NCBI RefSeq assembly: GCF_018372875.1
Contig: NZ_JAHAIF010000003.1
Span: 44,100-108,099 of the forward strand
DNA: 64,000 nucleotides
Direction of reading: 5' to 3'
Source of the DNA: Clostridium sp.
Lineage (GTDB): Bacteria > Bacillota > Clostridia > Clostridiales > Clostridiaceae
Below, in pieces: positions 9,495-17,154 of this stretch. The first letter of the stretch is position 1, and every line of letters begins with the position of its first letter. Below the pieces are notes generated by a model. That model saw nothing but the letters and a program-made list of their open reading frames with translations, was not told the origin of the DNA and did not search any database. The translations under genes and the position numbers were made by a program.

Positions 9495-10483
9495 ATAAAC
9501 CTTCTCCCCTCAAAAATATTTCTTGGATCTGATTGCAATTTACAGAACCTCTTAACTCTATGTCCTGAAAATCTAGCAGTACAAGCACCACAGATTCCTT
9601 CACCACAACACATTTTAAAATTATTACAGCATGAAAGTGTAATATCAGTTCTTTCAAGTTCATCTAAATATTCAATTACTGAATAAGTTAAAATATCTGC
9701 ACCTGCTAAGTGAATATGACTTATATTCTTATCTTGGATAGATTGGGAAATAATAAATTTACCTTCATCTGATAATTTACCTTTGTTAAGTAAGCTAGTT
9801 TCCTTAGGAAAGATATTAAACTTATCTAAATATTTGCTTGCAAAAATATTCTTGAAAGGAGCCTTATCAATAAAAACGTCAACTTCATTATTTGAGGTTA
9901 CAAGCTTTCTTATGACAGGCATCATTGGAGCCATTCCAATACCCCTTGCTAAAACTAAGCAACTTTGTTTTTTCTGTTTTGAGATATTATCAAAACCAAA
10001 AACTCCATTCCAATAAGGACCTCTAATTACTATTTCTTGTCCAACTTTTGTTTCTTTTATTTTCTTTGTTTTAATTCCTCTGACTTCAATTACAATTGTA
10101 ATAATATCTGTTTCTACATCAGATTCCATAATGGATATTGGAACATCGAAGAAATTATTCTCATCTGTCCTAATAAAAATATAGCTACCAGGTTTAACTA
10201 GATATATTGCTAGTTTATGAGGTGCTATAAATTTAATCATAATTACTCCTTCATCTATTTCTTCTGCAAATGTCACTTCACAATTGTATGTTTTTCTTCC
10301 TTCTTTAGCCTTCATTCCATTATTAAAAAGTTCTTGATAAACACAGACACCTTTCCAATTTACACAATCACAAAAGCATTCGCCTTGAAGTTGTGAACAC
10401 ATAATACATTCTCCTGATTCTGCCAGATGACAAGGACAATATTCAGTGCCACAATCTATACAGTCCATTCTTTCTTTTATCAT
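9491..10483 (-). CDS. sulfide/dihydroorotate dehydrogenase-like FAD/NAD-binding reductase with 2Fe-2S site
   Basis: A 330-residue ferredoxin-reductase-type electron-transfer protein. The C terminus has the 2Fe-2S cysteine pattern of PyrK-like proteins (CCNNFKMCCGEGICGACTARF...RFC). The middle is a flavin/NAD reductase core (KPGSYIFIRTDENNFFDVPIS for FAD, LVLARGIGMAPMMPVI for NAD). Unusually, the first 50 residues contain ten cysteines in CxxC and CxC spacings (CIDCGTEYCPC...ECIMC...ECFCDC...VC), suggesting an extra metal centre. It is the first gene of a two-gene unit and overlaps the flavoprotein gene by ATGA. Likely role (inferred): moving electrons between NAD(P)H and the partner flavoprotein. 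The true donor and acceptor are unknown. Confidence 0.8.
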   Translation of the reverse strand: MIKERMDCIDCGTEYCPCHLAESGECIMCSQLQGECFCDCVNWKGVCVYQELFNNGMKAKEGRKTYNCEVTFAEEIDEGVIMIKFIAPHKLAIYLVKPGSYIFIRTDENNFFDVPISIMESDVETDIITIVIEVRGIKTKKIKETKVGQEIVIRGPYWNGVFGFDNISKQKKQSCLVLARGIGMAPMMPVIRKLVTSNNEVDVFIDKAPFKNIFASKYLDKFNIFPKETSLLNKGKLSDEGKFIISQSIQDKNISHIHLAGADILTYSVIEYLDELERTDITLSCCNNFKMCCGEGICGACTARFSGHRVKRFCKLQSDPRNIFEGRRFI

Positions 10484-10646
10484 TAAGCACTCCTTTTATA
10501 AAGAAAATTACTTCTTATACTAAGGTATTTTCTGTGGAATATTTTGTTACACTGTTAATGTTTAATTCATAAAAGTAGAACAAAGTTAATTTTTTTAGTG
10601 AGTATATTTTTGTGGAGGAGAGGAGAAGGAGAGATATCTTGAAAGT

Positions 10647-10745
10647 ATGTACTTTTCTCCAAAAGATATTACAGATAATTTTAAATATAATATAAATGAA
10701 GTTGTATTCGAATTATGGTTATATCTATATGTATTTGCTTTATAA
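10647..10745 (+). CDS. possible small peptide or gene remnant
   Basis: An ATG-initiated frame of 32 codons on the plus strand, MYFSPKDITDNF followed by a hydrophobic end (ELWLYLYVFAL), preceded by a strong purine-rich ribosome binding site about 13-30 bases upstream. The first dozen residues resemble the N terminus of formate/nitrite transporter proteins, but the rest does not match and the frame stops. It may be a short membrane peptide or the broken start of such a transporter. This is weakly supported. Confidence 0.25.
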   Translation: MYFSPKDITDNFKYNINEVVFELWLYLYVFAL

Positions 10746-10763
10746 GTAGTCTTATAAATACAT

Positions 10764-10790
10764 AGAAAACCACCCGTTTTACGGGTGGCC
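10764..10790 (-). terminator. terminator of the ROK regulator gene
   Basis: ACGGGTGG and CCACCCGT form an 8-bp GC-rich stem. On the minus strand it is followed by TTTT, directly after the ROK stop codon. Confidence 0.85.
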
Positions 10791-10793
10791 TAA

Positions 10794-11981
10794 TTATTTA
10801 ACAAGTAGTTCATTTATACAAAGAGTGGAAGCAGCTAAAGCACCAGTATAATTATAATAATTCTTAATTATAACATTTTTATTGTTCTGTAATCCTAGTA
10901 AATTTAATTCTTTATCTAAGTATTCTTTTAATAAATTTGATAATAAAGGTTCTTTAAATAATTCTCCATGAATAATAATTTTATTTGAATCAATCATCAT
11001 AGATAAATTATTAAGTGTAATTGCAAGATATTTAATTGCAGAATGAAGTATATGTATTATACCTTCATCACCTAATAGATAAGCTTTTAATATAGTATCT
11101 ATTGTTATTTTATCCTTTTCACTAATCAATTGTTTTAGATAGGTACTTTCTGAGTTGTCAAAAATAATCTGAGCTTTCTTTATTATCCAAGCTTCACTTG
11201 CATAAGTTTGAAGACAGCCTCTCTTACCACATTCACATAGTTCTCCGTCAGGATGAACAACTATATGTCCGATTTCTCCAACAAGATAATTGTTTTTAGC
11301 ATATAGTTCACCATTATACATGTATGAACAAAACATTCCTCTACCTACATGGAAAAATATAAAATTATCATCATTACCATTATTAAATAGTAATCTTTCT
11401 GCTAAAGTCATGCATTTAACGTTATTTTCAAAAAAGATTGGTAATTGAATATTATCTATTAAGGTTTTTATATTAAAGTTTTTCCAAAATGCATTATTAG
11501 TAATAATGGATTTATTTTCATCATGGAAGTGACCTGGAATTGCTATTCCAATCCCTTTTGGGTTATATTCGGTACAAGATTCTATGAATTCTTGTAATTT
11601 ATTAATATAAAAATGTTCGCTTAAAGTGTTGTTTAAATCGTAGTGGCTTAATACAAATGATTTTTCTTTAATAATTTTACCTGTATTGTCTGTTAGACAG
11701 AAAGATATATATTTTTGAGATAATTCACTTCCTATGTAAAAACTATGATTAGGAGAAATGTCTAGTAGTATTTTTTTTCTCCCAGACTTACCTTGTTGGG
11801 GAATAGCTTCTCCAATTTCATGAATAAGCTTTTGGTTGATCATTTCCCCAGTAATTTCACTAACAGTTGCAGGAGTTATGTTAGTTTCTTTTGAAATATC
11901 TATTCTAGAGATAGGTCCTTTAGAATAAATTTTATCTAAAATTTTAAATCTTATGTTTTTTTGTGTTTTAGTAATTTTCAT
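10794..11981 (-). CDS. ROK family transcriptional regulator
   Basis: A 395-residue sugar-responsive DNA-binding protein of the NagC/Mlc/XylR type. The N terminus has a MarR-like winged helix-turn-helix (KILDKIYSKGPISRIDISKETNITPATVSEIT). The ROK sugar-kinase-like domain follows, with the zinc motif GEIGHIVVHPDGELCECGKRGCLQTYAS. It is divergent from the PTS EIIC gene at 12208, so control of that promoter is likely. Two AT-rich palindromes in the shared intergenic region (11997-12020 and 12111-12128) are candidate operators. The effector sugar is not evident. AAAGGAAG precedes the ATG. Confidence 0.9.
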   Translation of the reverse strand: MKITKTQKNIRFKILDKIYSKGPISRIDISKETNITPATVSEITGEMINQKLIHEIGEAIPQQGKSGRKKILLDISPNHSFYIGSELSQKYISFCLTDNTGKIIKEKSFVLSHYDLNNTLSEHFYINKLQEFIESCTEYNPKGIGIAIPGHFHDENKSIITNNAFWKNFNIKTLIDNIQLPIFFENNVKCMTLAERLLFNNGNDDNFIFFHVGRGMFCSYMYNGELYAKNNYLVGEIGHIVVHPDGELCECGKRGCLQTYASEAWIIKKAQIIFDNSESTYLKQLISEKDKITIDTILKAYLLGDEGIIHILHSAIKYLAITLNNLSMMIDSNKIIIHGELFKEPLLSNLLKEYLDKELNLLGLQNNKNVIIKNYYNYTGALAASTLCINELLVK

Positions 11982-11996
11982 AATTGTCTTCCTTTC

Positions 11997-12020
11997 AATA
12001 TTAATATTGCTATTAATATT
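11997..12020. promoter_or_regulatory. inverted repeat, candidate ROK operator at its own gene
   Basis: AATATTAATA-TTGC-TATTAATATT is a perfect 10-bp inverted repeat lying just upstream of the ribosome binding site of the ROK gene. The position suits autoregulation. The AT-rich composition matches known NagC/Mlc/XylR-type sites in general character only. Confidence 0.45.
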
Positions 12021-12075
12021 AGTATATATTAATTATAATTTATAAACAACTATACCTATAAATTTAAAAATATTG

Positions 12076-12104
12076 TTGACAAATTATAACGTATAATATA
12101 TTAT
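12076..12104 (+). promoter_or_regulatory. probable SigA promoter for the EIIC operon
   Basis: TTGACA at 12076-12081 and TATTAT at 12099-12104 with a 17-bp spacer, about 100 bases before the EIIC start codon. Confidence 0.65.
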
Positions 12105-12110
12105 TTAGGT

Positions 12111-12128
12111 AATAAATAATTATTTATT
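12111..12128. promoter_or_regulatory. 18-bp perfect palindrome downstream of the EIIC promoter
   Basis: AATAAATAATTATTTATT is fully self-complementary and sits at about the expected transcription start of the EIIC operon, where a repressor would block RNA polymerase. It is a candidate ROK operator by position. Confidence 0.45.
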
Positions 12129-12207
12129 ATTAATGCACTAAATGAAAATGTTTAAATATAATTAATAAATTATATTTTCTAATTAATTAAAAGAGGGAGA
12201 GGTTAAT

Positions 12208-13503
12208 ATGAAAAATTTTAGTGAATTTTTAGAAGAAAAGTTGATGCCTATAGCATCGAAATTAGGTTCAAACAAAGTACTTATCTCAATACGTGATGGT
12301 ATTACATTAAGTATGCCTTTAATTATCATTGGTTCTTTATTTATGATTATAGCAAGTTTTCCAGTAAAGGCTTGGACTGATTGGTTAACGTCTATAGGTA
12401 TTGATGCTTATTTATGGAAGGGTGTTGATAGTAGTTTTGGATTAATGGGGTTAGTTGCAAGTTTTGGTATTGCTAATAGCTTAGCACGTCAATATGATGT
12501 TGATGGTGTTTCGGCAGGAATTATATCTCTTTCTTCTTTTGTTGTTGTAACACCTTTTGTAAGTGGTGAAGCAGGAGCAGGAATCCCAGTAGGATTTATG
12601 GGAAGTAAAGGCTTATTTGTGGCTATGATTGTGGGTATTATTTCATCTTTAATTTTTAAGTGGTTCATAAAAAAGGATATACAAATAAAGTTACCAGATG
12701 CAGTTCCACCTGCAGTTGCAAGAAGTTTTAGTGCCTTAATTCCAGGTGCGGTTATTATAACATTATGGTTAGTTGTTCTTGGAGTTATGGATAAAGCTAG
12801 TATTGGAAATATACATGATTTACTTTTAAAGGTTTTAGGAGGTCCATTAGGATTACTTGGTAACAACATTTTTGGAACAATTATCGCAATATTCTTAAAT
12901 AGTTTATTCTGGATGGTTGGTATTCATGGTGGTAATATTGTAAATAGTATTCTTAAGCCAATTTGGCTTATGAATTCAGATGCAAACCGTCTAATATTCC
13001 AAGCTGATGCTACTGCAAAATTACCTAATATTATTACAGAACCATTTATGGATAACTTTGTATATATCGGTGGTGGGGGAGCTACTTTAGGTTTAGTAAT
13101 AGTTATTGCTATTGTAGCAAGACGTAAGAGAGCTAGCCAAATTAGTAAGATGATGGCACCATTAACATTAACACCTGGTATCTTTAATATTAATGAGCCA
13201 GCTATGTTTGGATTACCAATAGTAATGAATTTCTCTTTATTAATACCATTTATTTTAGCACCAATAGCTAATGCAGTAATTTCATATACAGCAATGGCTT
13301 CAGGATTAGTTGCTACTACCACAGGTATTGCTGTTTCGTGGACAATGCCACCAATTATTAGTGGATTCCTTACAACTGGAGGACATATAAGCGGTTCTAT
13401 TTTACAAATAGTATTAATACTTGTTGATATAGCAATTTATTGGTTCTTCTACCAAGGTGTTGAAAAGAAGAATTTAGAGTTAGAAGCAGCTGAAATAAAT
13501 TAA
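12208..13503 (+). CDS. PTS sugar transporter EIIC, lactose/cellobiose family (orphan)
   Basis: The membrane channel subunit of a Lac-family phosphotransferase system, 431 residues with about ten hydrophobic segments. Family features are the start MKNFSEFLEEKLMPIASKLGSNK, the segment ISIRDGITLSMPLIIIGSLFMI, the EIIC motif FNINEPAMFGLPIVMN (about residues 327-342), and the tail region DIAIYWFFYQGV. No EIIA or EIIB gene lies nearby, so it must use phosphocarriers encoded elsewhere. The next gene, 47 bases on, is a TIM-barrel protein, and a divergent ROK regulator lies upstream. The sugar is unknown; a beta-glucoside, chitobiose-like or muropeptide sugar would fit the family. Confidence 0.92.
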   Translation: MKNFSEFLEEKLMPIASKLGSNKVLISIRDGITLSMPLIIIGSLFMIIASFPVKAWTDWLTSIGIDAYLWKGVDSSFGLMGLVASFGIANSLARQYDVDGVSAGIISLSSFVVVTPFVSGEAGAGIPVGFMGSKGLFVAMIVGIISSLIFKWFIKKDIQIKLPDAVPPAVARSFSALIPGAVIITLWLVVLGVMDKASIGNIHDLLLKVLGGPLGLLGNNIFGTIIAIFLNSLFWMVGIHGGNIVNSILKPIWLMNSDANRLIFQADATAKLPNIITEPFMDNFVYIGGGGATLGLVIVIAIVARRKRASQISKMMAPLTLTPGIFNINEPAMFGLPIVMNFSLLIPFILAPIANAVISYTAMASGLVATTTGIAVSWTMPPIISGFLTTGGHISGSILQIVLILVDIAIYWFFYQGVEKKNLELEAAEIN

Positions 13504-13550
13504 GTTAAAATAAATGCAGTTGATTTAGATAAAGTTTTGGAGGAATAGTT

Positions 13551-14450
13551 ATGGGTAAAAGATTAATTAGTGCAAATGCTTCAGAAATATTAGGAATGAA
13601 CGCAGAAGAGTTAAAGCAAAGTATTAAAGCAAGTGAAGGAAGAGTTATTCTTTCAGAAAATGTAGCAACAAGGGAATCATTTATAGGAGATATTACCAAT
13701 TCAGAAATTGCTAGAGCTTTTGGAGCAGATTTAATTCTTCTTAATGGAGTAGATGTTTTAAAACCATATATCTTTGGTTTGGAAGTTAAGGAAGAATCCT
13801 TTGTAAAGGAACTACAAAATTTAGTGGGACGTCCTATAGGTGTGAACTTAGAGCCAGTAGATTTAGAGGCAAATATGGCGGAGGATCGTTTAACAATCAG
13901 TAAGGGGAGACAAGCTAATCTTGAGACAATTAAAGAGATTGAAAGACTAGGAATGAATTTTGTTTGCTTTACTGGAAATCCTGGTACAGGTGTAACAAAT
14001 ACAGAAATTGAAAAGACAATTAGGTTGGCAAAAAAATATTTCTCTGGGTTGATTATTGCAGGTAAGATGCATGGTGCTGGTGTTGATGAACCAGTTGCTG
14101 ATATGAAAGCTATTGAGTCCTTTATTGAGGCAGGAGCAGATGTTATTTTGGTTCCAGCAGTTGGAACAGTACCTGGTTTTGATGAAAGTGAATTAAAAGA
14201 AGTGGTTAAATTAGCACATAGTAAAGGTGCACTTGTATTAAGTGCAATTGGAACTAGCCAAGAAAGCTCTGATGAGGATACTGTTAAGCAAATTGCTATT
14301 AGTAATAAGATTTGTGGGGTAGACATTCAACATATTGGAGATGCAGGCTATGGTGGAGTTGCACCTTATGAGAATATTTTTGCTATGAGCAAGGCTATTC
14401 GTGGTGTTCGTCATACTGTATCAATGATTGCACGTTCAATAAATCGTTAA
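13551..14450 (+). CDS. TIM-barrel protein of unknown function (DUF7916-like)
   Basis: A 299-residue protein with repeated beta-strand/alpha-helix spacing of a TIM barrel and a phosphate-binding look near the end (GVDIQHIGDAGYGG). Other conserved-looking stretches are VGRPIGVNLEPVD, CFTGNPGTGVTNTEIEK, IAGKMHGAGVDEP and DVILVPAVGTVPGF. I recognise relatives described as PEP phosphonomutase-like or DUF7916 proteins beside PTS genes, but none has a role I can name. It follows the EIIC gene by 47 bases with its own GGAGG site, so it probably acts on the imported sugar phosphate. It is not a GH1 or GH4 glycosidase. Confidence 0.75.
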   Translation: MGKRLISANASEILGMNAEELKQSIKASEGRVILSENVATRESFIGDITNSEIARAFGADLILLNGVDVLKPYIFGLEVKEESFVKELQNLVGRPIGVNLEPVDLEANMAEDRLTISKGRQANLETIKEIERLGMNFVCFTGNPGTGVTNTEIEKTIRLAKKYFSGLIIAGKMHGAGVDEPVADMKAIESFIEAGADVILVPAVGTVPGFDESELKEVVKLAHSKGALVLSAIGTSQESSDEDTVKQIAISNKICGVDIQHIGDAGYGGVAPYENIFAMSKAIRGVRHTVSMIARSINR

Positions 14451-14604
14451 TTAAATAAATATTTGTATATTGTTATAAATACATAAATATAAAAATATAT
14501 AAATATATAGTTAAAATGGTGATTCTCAGGACTTTTTTGAGATGAGTTCTAAAATTCATTTGGTTATTTAAAAGGATTTAAATTTTAAATTAGGATACAA
14601 AAAT

Positions 14605-14634
14605 AGAGGATAGGTAATTAGCTATCCTCTTACT
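14605..14634. terminator. bidirectional terminator between the TIM-barrel gene and the TM2 gene
   Basis: AGAGGATAG (14605-14613) pairs with CTATCCTCT (14622-14630) between convergent genes. Confidence 0.85.
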
Positions 14635-14641
14635 TTTGTAA

Positions 14642-14887
14642 TTAAGGAGTGTATACATATGGTGTAAATAAAATATAAGTTATAGTATCTTTGAGCCAGC
14701 CGAATCCAAACAAACCAGCAGTACAAGCATAAAGAACAGCTATGGTAGGTTTGCCTTCATAAAATTTATGTGCTCCTAAGAAACCAAGGAATAGGCAAAG
14801 TAAAATAGCGGTCCATTTACTTTTTTCTTTTTTAGGTAATTTATTATATTCTTCATAAGGCTCTCTTAATATATCTATAATTTTCAT
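14642..14887 (-). CDS. TM2 domain-containing small membrane protein
   Basis: An 81-residue protein with a charged N-terminal third (MKIIDILREPYEEYNKLPKKEKSKW) and two transmembrane helices. The TM2 domain is visible as AILLCLFLGFLGAHKFYEGK, a short loop, then AVLYACTAGLFGFGWLKDTI. The F-LG--G-H-FY pattern is diagnostic. TM2 proteins are often found with zinc ribbons in bacteria, and the next genes upstream encode a zinc-ribbon membrane protein and a TPM protein. GGAGG precedes the ATG. The function is unknown. Confidence 0.88.
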   Translation of the reverse strand: MKIIDILREPYEEYNKLPKKEKSKWTAILLCLFLGFLGAHKFYEGKPTIAVLYACTAGLFGFGWLKDTITYILFTPYVYTP

Positions 14888-14954
14888 ATGTATCCTCCAA
14901 TCTAAAATACTATTTGCTTATATTATACACCATTAATTGTAAATTTATAAAAAT

Positions 14955-15002
14955 AAAAAAAGGAAAGTAGATAGAATAAGTTTATAAAACTATCTGCTTT
15001 CC
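14955..15002 (-). terminator. terminator of the TPM gene
   Basis: GGAAAGCAGATAG pairs with CTATCTACTTTCC (one G-T) on the minus strand, followed by TTTTTT. It separates the TPM/zinc-ribbon unit from the TM2 gene. Confidence 0.8.
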
Positions 15003-15025
15003 ATATATTATTTGTGAAATTAATT

Positions 15026-15847
15026 TTAGAAGCTGCCGCCGCCTCCACCATGAGTACTTCCACTGCTACTAGTATGAGTTGTACTATGACTTGAATTATT
15101 AGATTGCTTTTGAATCTTTCTTCTAGTGGTATTTTCTCCAACAAATATATCTTGTTTATTAGTTAAGGAGAAAGATCCTTTATCTTCGTAAGTTCTATTG
15201 TTAACAGTAACATTTCTCTTAGATCTTAGTGTAACTACTAATGTAACTAATAGCGATATTATTAAAGCAATAGCATAAGTGGCTGGAGATGTAACTTTCT
15301 CTTTTAATCTACTAGAAAAAGGAGGTGGAGTAGAGTTCTCTTCTATACTTAAATCCTCATCATCAGTAACTACTCCTTTAGTACCATAGTAATCAACCCT
15401 TTCTAGGAATTTGCTACTAGCACCTTCATAATCTCCATCTGATAAATAAGATGTTATTTCATTTATAATAGTATCTATTCTAGTATCACTAAATATATTA
15501 ATTGCCTTTCCTGTTGTAGAAATCCAAATTTCTCTGGCATCCATATTTATTAATAATAAAATACCTGATTTTTCTGAATCAAAACCATAATTATTATAAT
15601 CATAAAAATCATCCGCATACTCCATTGAAGTTTTACCCTCTGTATTATCAGTGATAACTATTACTGTGTCTAAATTATATTTATTTGCAACTTCATCAAT
15701 ACTATTTTGTAATTGTTGAACTTTGGGTTCTGATAAATAATTTAAATAGTCCTTTATGTTTTTAGTTTCAGCTGCCTTAACATTAATGGGTGATAAAGTT
15801 ATTAAAAATATAAATAAACAAATAAGAGATTTAAATTTTCTAGACAA
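15026..15847 (-). CDS. TPM domain membrane protein (YgcG-like) with Gly-rich tail
   Basis: A secreted and anchored protein of about 273 residues. Its signal peptide (LICLFIFLITLSPINVKA) is followed by the TPM domain (about residues 30-155: EVANKYNLDTVIVITDNTEGKT, DNNYGFDSEKSGILLLINMDAREIWIST), a transmembrane helix (SPATYAIALIISLLVTLVVTL), and a cytoplasmic tail ending SSGSTHGGGGGSF. The Gly-rich ending is typical of this family. The TTG at 15847 is the preferred start, six bases after GGAGGTG, overlapping the stop of the upstream zinc-ribbon gene; a TTG at 15868 in the same frame lacks such a site. TPM proteins are linked to membrane or photosystem repair elsewhere; the role here is unknown. 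Confidence 0.85.
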   Translation of the reverse strand: MSRKFKSLICLFIFLITLSPINVKAAETKNIKDYLNYLSEPKVQQLQNSIDEVANKYNLDTVIVITDNTEGKTSMEYADDFYDYNNYGFDSEKSGILLLINMDAREIWISTTGKAINIFSDTRIDTIINEITSYLSDGDYEGASSKFLERVDYYGTKGVVTDDEDLSIEENSTPPPFSSRLKEKVTSPATYAIALIISLLVTLVVTLRSKRNVTVNNRTYEDKGSFSLTNKQDIFVGENTTRRKIQKQSNNSSHSTTHTSSSGSTHGGGGGSF

Positions 15848-16874
15848 TTGCAGCACCTCCAAACACAATAATTAACCAAGTTATTATAAATATAACGGAT
15901 GCATATTTAATCTGACTACCATGATCAGTAGGAGCTTCACCTATAACTTTTCCAGTTTGTCCATTTATAATAAATTCATATTTTTTACCTTTGTACTCAT
16001 TAACTAGTAAATAAATTGGTAACATAGCATAACTATGCTCAGTTTTAGTTATAGTAACTGTATTAGAGTTTTGTTTAAAAGTGCTATAACCAGATACTGT
16101 TTCAGCTAATCTAGACCTTAAATATTCTTTAACTCTCTTACTTGCAACCTCTTTTGCTTCTGTTGAATCTACATTATATTTTTCAGCCATAAATCCAGAC
16201 ATATATTTTATAGAGAAATCTGTTAGTTCATCATAATTATATGGCTCTATTTCCTCCATTAAGGAATCATCTAATTTTTTTAATCCATCTACAGGTATCC
16301 CATTATATTTAGAAGTACATTCCCTTATAATACTGTAGTACTTGGTTTGTGTATAATTGTAATCACCATCTGACCAAGTATGAACTTTTGTACCTTCACC
16401 ACTAAGTTCTCCTCTTACATTATTATCAAATAACCAAAAAGGCACATATATACCAGTGATTTTTTCAATACTTTTCTTTTCCTTAAACCCTTTAGGAGCA
16501 AATTTCTTTTTCTTAATCCAATCTCTATAGATCTCTTGAGCCTTTTCTTTACCTATTTTAAATGGAATAACACTTTTGGGTGCGAATTTTCCAGAAAATC
16601 TAGTTTTAATTATAGAGTGACTTCTACAATAAACACAAAATGTTGCTGCTGTTGTATCATCTGCTATTAATTCTGCACCACAATTTGTACAAGTATAACT
16701 ATCTAAATCATCTATATGTTCTTCAGTATGACTGGTATTTTCCTTAGTCATAGCATCAACTTCATCTTCATTAAATTCACTAAAGCAGTAATTACATTTC
16801 CATTTTTGAGTTTCAGGATTAAATTCTAATCCTGCATTACAGTTAGGACAATTATACTCTGTTATAGTACTCAT
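15840..16874 (-). CDS. zinc-ribbon membrane protein (TFIIB-type zinc finger)
   Basis: A 344-residue protein with two zinc ribbons at the N terminus: CPNC...CNYC (residues about 8-29) and CTNC...CVYC (about 52-75). A domain with FAPKSVIPFKIGKEKAQEIYRDWIKKKKFAPKGFK and GIYVPFWLFD follows, and one C-terminal transmembrane helix (YASVIFIITWLIIVFGGAAIV). The start at 16874 has GGAGGAG upstream; an in-frame codon at 16913 has none. It is translationally coupled to the TPM gene (8-bp overlap). This family is often described as a helicase-like or TFIIB-type zinc-ribbon protein without known function. Inferred: the two proteins act together at the membrane. Confidence 0.85.
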   Translation of the reverse strand: MSTITEYNCPNCNAGLEFNPETQKWKCNYCFSEFNEDEVDAMTKENTSHTEEHIDDLDSYTCTNCGAELIADDTTAATFCVYCRSHSIIKTRFSGKFAPKSVIPFKIGKEKAQEIYRDWIKKKKFAPKGFKEKKSIEKITGIYVPFWLFDNNVRGELSGEGTKVHTWSDGDYNYTQTKYYSIIRECTSKYNGIPVDGLKKLDDSLMEEIEPYNYDELTDFSIKYMSGFMAEKYNVDSTEAKEVASKRVKEYLRSRLAETVSGYSTFKQNSNTVTITKTEHSYAMLPIYLLVNEYKGKKYEFIINGQTGKVIGEAPTDHGSQIKYASVIFIITWLIIVFGGAAIV

Positions 16875-16996
16875 ATTTTCTCCTCCGATAAAATAATCTA
16901 TAGTATATTCCACATAAATGGTATCATAATCTTATATGTGGTGTAAATTGAATTTAGGACTATTGTATGAGGTTAAAAAATATTTTAATAAAAGTA

Positions 16997-17025
16997 TTGA
17001 CAAGCCGTCAAAAACTTGTTATCGT
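16997..17025 (+). promoter_or_regulatory. SigA promoter of the licT-bgl operon
   Basis: TTGACA (16997-17002), a 17-bp spacer and TATCGT (17020-17025). Transcription would begin just before the first RAT sequence at 17037. Confidence 0.75.
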
Positions 17026-17036
17026 ATACATTGTAA

Positions 17037-17122
17037 GGACTGTTACTGATTCGATCAGGCATGACCAAAAATTAATGTGATTATCTATGGGTGATTATAT
17101 TAATCTTTGGTCATTTTTTATT
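17037..17122 (+). promoter_or_regulatory. RAT antiterminator site and overlapping terminator upstream of licT
   Basis: The ribonucleic antiterminator reads GGACTGTTACTGATTCGATC then AGGCATGACC (17037-17066), closely resembling known LicT/SacT-type targets. Its 3' end overlaps the 5' arm of a terminator (ATGACCAAA paired with TTTGGTCAT, ending near 17113, with a T-rich tail). Binding of active LicT would stabilise the RAT hairpin and allow read-through into licT, giving autoregulation. Confidence 0.92.
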
Positions 17123-17154
17123 TTCAAATATAACAAGGGATGGAGATAATAAAG

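Larger units (their letters stand above)
10484..10793. other. intergenic region between reductase pair and ROK gene
   Basis: About 310 bases separating two leftward genes. It should contain the promoter of the reductase pair. On the plus strand it has a very purine-rich stretch (10614-10634, several GGAG blocks) followed by a possible 32-codon reading frame at 10647-10745. At its left-strand end it holds the terminator of the ROK gene. Confidence 0.6.

Noticed and set aside
13505..14326. Long open frame on the minus strand opposite the TIM-barrel gene
   Set aside because: It is antisense to a clear gene with a good ribosome site, has Ser/Pro-rich shadow composition and no ribosome binding site of its own.
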